23,664 bases of DNA from Nemertoderma westbladi (lineage: Eukaryota; Xenacoelomorpha; Nemertodermatida; Nemertodermatidae), in NCBI GenBank assembly GCA_032718475.1, contig JAUCBJ010007665.1:1-23664 (forward strand). Reading direction: 5' to 3'. The notes below the pieces were generated by a model. The model saw nothing but the letters and a program-made list of their open reading frames with translations. It was not told where the DNA came from and made no database searches. Positions 17,041 to 23,664 of the stretch are shown piece by piece (position 1 is the stretch's first letter; each line of letters begins with the position of its first letter). A program made the translations under genes and the position numbers.

Positions 17041-18658
17041 ATACTATATTTTAAGTGATGCTCGTTCCACGATAAATAATTTAAAAGTTTAAATTTAACT
17101 TAATGAAACTTATAGCTTATGAAGTACAGCAAAACTTGTATTAGCTTTAGGCGTTAAAAATATATTTTAATTAAATATTACATTGAAATGGTCCTCATAT
17201 ATTGGAATGTATTACAAATTATTATTGGTTTGTTTATTGGGTAATCATATTCCTTAATAATTCATTCAGCTTATTAAATTAGCGGTTGCGGTATGGGGTT
17301 TAAAATAATAAACAAATTTAGCAAATGGATGAAATATTAATATAAATGTCAGTGGAAACACAATGTATCTCATATATACAAAAAATAAACCGACATTCGT
17401 AACAGCGTGATTATAAACAATTTAAATAAAATTTATTTAGCTTTTGGTAACTAAACTTGTCATGTTTGTTAAAAACAATACCTTTTTTATTATTGTTAAT
17501 AATATTATACCGATTGCGATTATAACGATATAGTTAAATCAATTTGTTGAGGTTTCGCTCCATTAATCTTCCTAAGTTCACAGATTCCGGAATTCCATTC
17601 TACTTGACGGGTTTTCATGCAAATATAAAAATCAATAAATATTATACTAGTAGTGCTCAATCCTTGTTACATTTATACACGGTTCATTCCTCCACTTTAT
17701 TAACTTAATTTATAAAATAGTGTATTTAAAAGAAACACCAAATTTTTAAGGATTTTATCGCAAACCTTAGTACTGTAGTAGTCTGTTGGTGGAGCTCAAC
17801 CCAAATGTTGTACGTATATACATGCTCGAATTAAATATAAAAGCTGCCCGTTTTCTCAAATACACTGAAACCTGATATAATTGTAGTTCTTTGTAAGTGA
17901 CGTAAAGTTCTTTATCTACTCGTTATCTGTTGGTTTATAAATGAAATCAGCTTATGTTTTTCTAACCCTCTGTTTATTATGTCAATGTTGTGCGATATAG
18001 TTGTGTTGTAGCATGGCGGGTATATAAATATATTTAAATACCAAATGAAATATATAGGCTACATTATGTATTGCTTTAGTAAGTTCCTGGTATTACCATT
18101 ATCAGAGATACTTTTATTTAACTTCAGTATTTTATTGTTCGTTTGCAAATTGTATTGGAATTGGATAAATGCTTTGAATATTATACTAGGACTAGCATTT
18201 AGATTGTAATAACAGCTCAATTTATTTTTTAAATTGTTTGTCCCTTTAATTCATGCAGGATGGATGCAAGCCGAACTGAACCGGGGATAAGATAGCGGGA
18301 TATTATTCCGGTGGTATATGATGAATTTTATCATGTACTTGTACAAAGGTACATTATATTTACTTTTTATCCCGTATGCAGTGCTGACTTTTGACGGATA
18401 TTAGATAGCAGTATAACGGTGATACTGATCGGTGCAACAAAAGTACGACGTCAATCACTTTGTAAAATATCAATACCAATGCATTACATACGATGTAAAC
18501 ACCAGACCACGAGACATCCAACAAAGGTCTGAGTATGTTTGTCCGACAGTTACAGATAGTCGTTAGCGGTGGATGGGGGGGTAGCCGGTATGTGAGGACG
18601 ACGATAACACAGAGGAAATCGTGTTGTCCTGCCGGCGAGAAATCGCTCGCGAATATAA
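17041..18658. other. AT-rich intergenic region
   Basis: No gene was found in about 1.6 kb. From about 18250 the sequence becomes more GC-balanced, approaching the first minisatellite fragment. Confidence 0.4.
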
Positions 18659-18795
18659 CCCGAACTATCTATCATCACCTTTGTACGAAAACTTTATCGA
18701 ACTATCTATCATAACCTTTTGTACGTAAACTTTACCCCGAACTATCTATCATAACCTTTTGTACGTAAACTTTACCAAACTATTGTTCATCACCT
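18659..18795. repeat. Short outlying block of the 40-bp minisatellite (about 3.5 units)
   Basis: Degraded units with CGAACTATCTATCAT, CCTTTTGTACGTAAAC and TTTACC match the main array at 19826. Deviations (GTACGAAAAC, TTTATCG, then AAACTATTGTTCATC at the right edge) show that it is older or at an array edge. Confidence 0.9.
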
Positions 18796-19825
18796 GAAAA
18801 GTCCAGTAGTATACCGCCCACCGGATCCTAGTGACGATGTATCTTACTGTAAGATCTAGTACCGTATACGGGCTCGTACAGTATCTGACAATAAATCCCA
18901 GTCAAGGGTGTCTAAATAAACAGATACTAAATACGCAAACTACTACTGGCGAGGAACGGAGCCTGGTGTCTATTCTAATACGTGGGCGAGTCAAATGCCC
19001 GGCGAACAAGACAAAGCAGGATACCCGGCCTCTAACCGGTGAGGCAAATGTGCAGTCTACGGAGACAGACCAAACTCACGAGGAAAACAATCCCCGCGCA
19101 GCGAATCCTAACTATCGCTAACGGACCTAAATACCGTAAACTTGCCGCGGTTTGATTTATATGGTTTATATACGAGCTAGTGGATTAACAGACTAGCGTA
19201 ACAATACTGACAGTACAAATCAGTCTAAAGGGGATACTGCCTAAAGTAACAATACTCCTCTTGCCGTAAAACTAAATATCACTTATCTCTCTCTAATTTA
19301 CAAACTACGAATAGTAAAATTACAAAGTAGAATCCTATCAGAAAGTAATCTAAAGTAAGCAATAACTAGCAATAACTTTAGGGCGTGTGTGTGTTACGAA
19401 TAAAACAATTTTGGTGTACTCCATTGTACTAGGTTTTAGTGATTTTTGATCGTAACAATACCGGGCGCTAGCTACTAAAATAAGCTAGTCGCGCTCTGTA
19501 GGGCGTAATACTTACAAAATGACATCAAAGCTCTCTCCTTCCTATCCACAATTCAACCGGGCAATTACGGTGTTAGTAACTACACCCGTGATCGGCACAA
19601 ATACCAGATTCTGGTTGTAAGATAAGAAATAGTTGTTAATTGCTACCGTACGTTAGCTGATCTGGTATACAAATTTGATTCTAGAATTTTGTTGCTGCAG
19701 TGGTTAGCAGCAATACCTATCAGTACGTGGCAAGGCGCGGTAGGATATTAATAAAACCTCCCTAGGCCAAGCATGTGCCGGTAGCAGAAATACTCATTGC
19801 CTGATCAAATATAAATTAAATTAAA
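18796..19825. other. ~1.03-kb non-repeat segment interrupting the minisatellite
   Basis: This unique-looking segment lies between the short and main minisatellite blocks. A 96-codon open frame (18831-19121) has hydrophilic composition (NKTKQDTRPLTGEAN) but no recognised domain, and I do not call it a gene. An imperfect hairpin around GCTAGCT and AGCTAG is at about 19466-19495. No flanking duplication proves it to be an insertion. Confidence 0.5.
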
Positions 19826-22800
19826 TACGTAAACTTTACCCCGAACTATCTATCATCACCTTTTGTACGTAAACTTTACCCCGAACTATCTATCATCACC
19901 TTTTGTACGTAAACTTTACCCCGAACTATCTATCATAACCTTTTGTACGTAAACTTTACCCCGAACTATCTATCATAACCGTTTGTACGTAAACTTTACC
20001 CCGAACTATCTATCATAACCTTTTGTACGAAAACTTTACCGAACTATCTATCATCACCTTTTGTACGTAAACTTTACCGAACTATCTATCATCACCTTTT
20101 GTACGTAAACTTTACCCCGAACTATCTATCATCACCTTTTGTACGTAAACTTTACCCCGAACTATCTATCATAACCTTTTGTACGTAAACTTTACCCCGA
20201 ACTATCTATCATCACCTTTTGTACGTAAACTTTACCCCGAACTATCTATCATCACCTTTTGTACGTAAACTTTACCCCGAACTATCTATTATCACCTTTT
20301 GTACGTAAACTTTACCCCGAACTATCTATCATCACCTTTTGTACGTAAACTTTACCCCGAACTATCTATCATCACCTTTTGTACGTAAACTTTACCCCGA
20401 ACTATCTATCATCACCTTTTGTACGTAAACTTTACCCCGAACTATCTATCATCACCTTTTGTACGTAAACTTTACCGAACTATCTATCATCACCTTTTGT
20501 ACGTAAACTTTACCCCGAACTATCTATCATCACCTTTTGTACGTAAACTTTACCCCGAACTATCTATCATCACCTTTTGTACGTAAACTTTACCCCGAAC
20601 TATCTATCATCACCTTTTGTACGTAAACTTTACCCCGAACTATCTATCATCACCTTTTGTACGTAAACTTTACCCCGAACTATCTATCATCACCTTTTGT
20701 ACGTAAACTTTACCCCGAACTATCTATCATAACCTTTTGTACGTAAACTTTACCCCGAACTATCTATCATCACCTTTTGTACGTAAACTTTACCCCGAAC
20801 TATCTATCATCACCTTTTGTACGTAAACTTTACCCCGAACTATCTATCATCACCTTTTGTACGTAAACTTTACCCCGAACTATCTATCATCACCTTTTGT
20901 ACGTAAACTTTACCGAACTATCTATCATCACCTTTTGTACGTAAACTTTACCCCGAACTATCTATCATCACCTTTTGTACGTAAACTTTACCGAACTATC
21001 TATCATCACCTTTTGTACGTAAACTTTACCGAACTATCTATCATCACCCTTTGTACGTAAACTTTACCGAACTATCTATCATCACCTTTTGTACGTAAAC
21101 TTTACCCCGAACTATCTATCATCACCTTTTGTACGTAAACTTTACCCCGAACTATCTATCATAACCTTTTGTACGTAAACTTTACCCCGAACTATCTATC
21201 ATCACCTTTTGTACGTAAACTTTACCCCGAACTATCTATCATCACCTTTTGTACGTAAACTTTACCCCGAACTATCTATCATAACCTTTTGTACGTAAAC
21301 TTTACCCCGAATTATCTATCATCACCTTTTGTACGTAAACTTTACCGAACTATCTATCATAACCTTTTGTACGTAAACTTTACCCCGAACTATCTATCAT
21401 CACCTTTTGTACGTAAACTTTACCCCGAACTATCTATCATCACCTTTTGTACGTAAACTTTACCCCGAACTATCTATCATCACCTTTTGTACGTAAACTT
21501 TACCCCGAACTATCTATCATCACCTTTTGTACGTAAACTTTACCCCGAACTATCTATCATCACATTTTGTACGTAAACTTTACCGAACTATCTATCATCA
21601 CCTTTTGTACGTAAACTTTACCCCGAACTATCTATCATCACCTTTTGTACGTAAACTTTACCCCGAACTATCTATCATCACCTTTGCACGTAAACTTTAC
21701 CCCGAACTATCTATCATCACCTTTTGTACGTAAACTTTACCCCGAACTATCTATCATCACCTTTTGTACGTAAACTTTACCCCGAACTATCTATCATCAC
21801 CTTTTGTACGTAAACTTTACCCCGAACTATCTATCATCACCTTTTGTACGTAAACTTTACCCCGAACTATCTATCATTACCTTTTGTACGTAAACTTTAC
21901 CCCGAACTATCTATCATCACCTTTTGTACGTAAACTTTACCCCGAACTATCTATCATCACCTTTTGCACGTAAACTTTACCCCGAACTATCTATCATCAC
22001 CTTTTGTACGTAAACTTTACCCCGAACTATCTATCATCACCTTTTGCACGTAAACTTTACCCCGAACTATCTATCATCACCTTTTGTACGTAAACTTTAC
22101 CCCGAACTATCTATCATCACCTTTTGCACGTAAACCTTACCCCGAACTATCTAACATAACCTTTTGTACGTAAACTTTACCCCGAACTATCTATCATCAC
22201 ATTTTGTACGTAAACTTTACCGAACTATCTATCATCACCTTTTGTACGTAAACTTTACCCTGAACTATCTATCATCACATTTTGTACGTAAACTTTACCG
22301 AACTATCTATCATCACCTTTTGTACGTAAACTTTACCCCGAACTATCTATCATCACCTTTTGCACGTAAACCTTACCCCGAACTATCTAACATAACCTTT
22401 TGTACGTAAACTTTACCCCGAACTATCTATCATCACCTTTTGCACGTAAACCATACCCCGAACTATCTAACATAACCTTTTGTACGTAAACTTTACCCCG
22501 AACTATCTATCATCACATTTTGTACGTAAACTTTACCGAACTATCTATCATCACCTTTTGTACGTAAACTTTACCCCGAACTATCTATCATCACCTTTTG
22601 TACGTAAACTTTACCCCGAACTATCTATCATCACCTTTTGTACGTAAACTTTACCCCGAACTATCTATCATCACCTTTTGCACGTAATCTTTACCCCGAA
22701 CTATCTATCATCACCTTTTGTACGTAAACTTTACCGAACTATCTATCATCACCGTTTGTACGTAAACTTTACCCCGAACTATCTATCATCACCGTTTGTA

Positions 22801-23664
22801 CGTAAACTTTACCCCGAACTATCTATCATCACCGTTTGTACGTAAACTTTACCCCGAACTATCTATCATCACCTTTTGTACGTAAACTTTACCCCGAACT
22901 ATCTATCATAACCTTTTGTACGTAAACGTTACCCCGAACTATCTATCATCACCTTTTGTACGTAAACTTTACCCCGAACTATCTATCATCACCGTTTGTA
23001 CGTAAACTTTACCCCGAACTATCTATCATCACCGTTTGTACGTAAACTTTACCCCGAACTATCTATCATCACCTTTTGTACGTAAACTTTACCCCGAACT
23101 ATCTATCATCACCTTTTGTACGTAAACTTTACCCCGAATTATCTATCATCACCTTTTGTACGTAAACTTTACCCCGAACTATCTATCATCACCTTTTGTA
23201 CGTAAACTTTACCCCGAACTATCTATCATCACCTTTTGTACGTAAACTTTACCCCGAACTATCTATCATCACCTTTTGTACGTAAACTTTACCCCGAACT
23301 ATCTATCATCACCTTTTGTACGTAAACTTTACCCCGAACTATCTATCATCACCGTTTGTACGTAAACTTTACCCCGAACTATCTATCATCACCGTTTGTA
23401 CGTAAACTTTACCCCGAACTATCTATCATCACCTTTTGCACGTAAACTTTACCCCGAACTATCTATCATCACCTTTTGTACGTAAACTTTACCCCGAACT
23501 ATCTATCATCACCGTTTGTACGTAAACTTTACCCCGAACTATCTATCATCACCTTTTGTACGTAAACTTTACCCCGAACTATCTATCATCACCTTTTGTA
23601 CGTAAACTTTACCCCGAACTATCTATCATCACCTTTTGTACGTAAACTTTACCCCGAACTATCT
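19826..23664. repeat. 40-bp minisatellite array, ~96 copies, running off the window
   Basis: The unit is 40 bp and contains TTTTGTACGTAAAC, TTTACCCCGAAC and TATCTATCATCACC in that order. About 13 units are 38 bp, lacking CC (TTTACCGAAC). Common variants are CATAACC for CATCACC, GCACG for GTACG, ACATTTT for ACCTTTT and CCGTTT for CCTTTT. Most neighbouring units are identical or differ by one base, so homogenisation is recent. Because 40 is not a multiple of three, reading frames cycle and meet a stop (ACG TAA) about every 120 bp; the short frames in the array exist only where 38-bp units shift phase, so it is noncoding. Confidence 0.98.

Noticed and set aside
20857-22409. Open frames of 60-80 codons inside the minisatellite (repeating YVNFTPNYLSS-type peptides)
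   Set aside because: They exist only where 38-bp units shift the phase. The 40-bp unit is not a multiple of three and gives a stop about every 120 bp, so there is no continuous coding potential.
19826-23664. CRISPR array
   Set aside because: The repeats are directly adjacent with no unique spacers, and the context is animal nuclear DNA.

Overview
The window looks like nuclear DNA of an animal, probably an aquatic invertebrate, although no species or phylum can be fixed from sequence alone. The evidence is three full-length proteins with clear animal relatives (a Mediator subunit, a folylpolyglutamate synthase and a Bax inhibitor-1 family protein), GC-rich coding islands in AT-rich noncoding DNA, a 3' splice acceptor ahead of a long terminal exon, AATAAA-type polyadenylation signals, and many fold-back and tandem repeats. 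Nothing suggests an operon or a bacterial source.

Layout. 1-4232: repeat-rich DNA. It holds the C-terminal tail of a DDE transposase (probably Merlin/ISXO2-like), about three copies of a ~167-bp tandem repeat, a ~1.07-kb fold-back element, and two further long inverted repeats lying just upstream of the first coding exon. 4233-5418 (+): terminal exon of an unrecognised, charged, probably cytoplasmic or nuclear protein. 5819-6817 (-): MED27. 8271-10028 (-): FPGS with an unusual AT-rich in-frame insertion. 10029-16115: about 6 kb without a convincing gene. It contains a long inverted repeat (10771-11210), a 1.5-kb interval bracketed by inverted GC-rich palindromes (11752-13270), a possible small terminal exon (12396-12604), homopolymers and several strong hairpins. 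16116-16835 (+): TMBIM6 (Bax inhibitor-1). 18659-18795 and 19826-23664 (running off the window end): a 40-bp minisatellite with about 96 copies in the main block.

The genes do not form a pathway. MED27 acts in RNA polymerase II transcription, FPGS in folate retention, and TMBIM6 in ER calcium and stress control. The first gene and MED27 are convergent, and MED27 and FPGS lie head to tail about 1.45 kb apart. The shared oddity is that MED27, FPGS and TMBIM6 are each a single uninterrupted reading frame here, whereas their vertebrate orthologues have many introns.

I did not find a convincing new molecular system. The most interesting items are the minisatellite with linked variant units, the FPGS insertion, the palindrome-bracketed 1.5-kb interval, the nested inverted repeats beside the orphan exon, and the run of intronless housekeeping genes.
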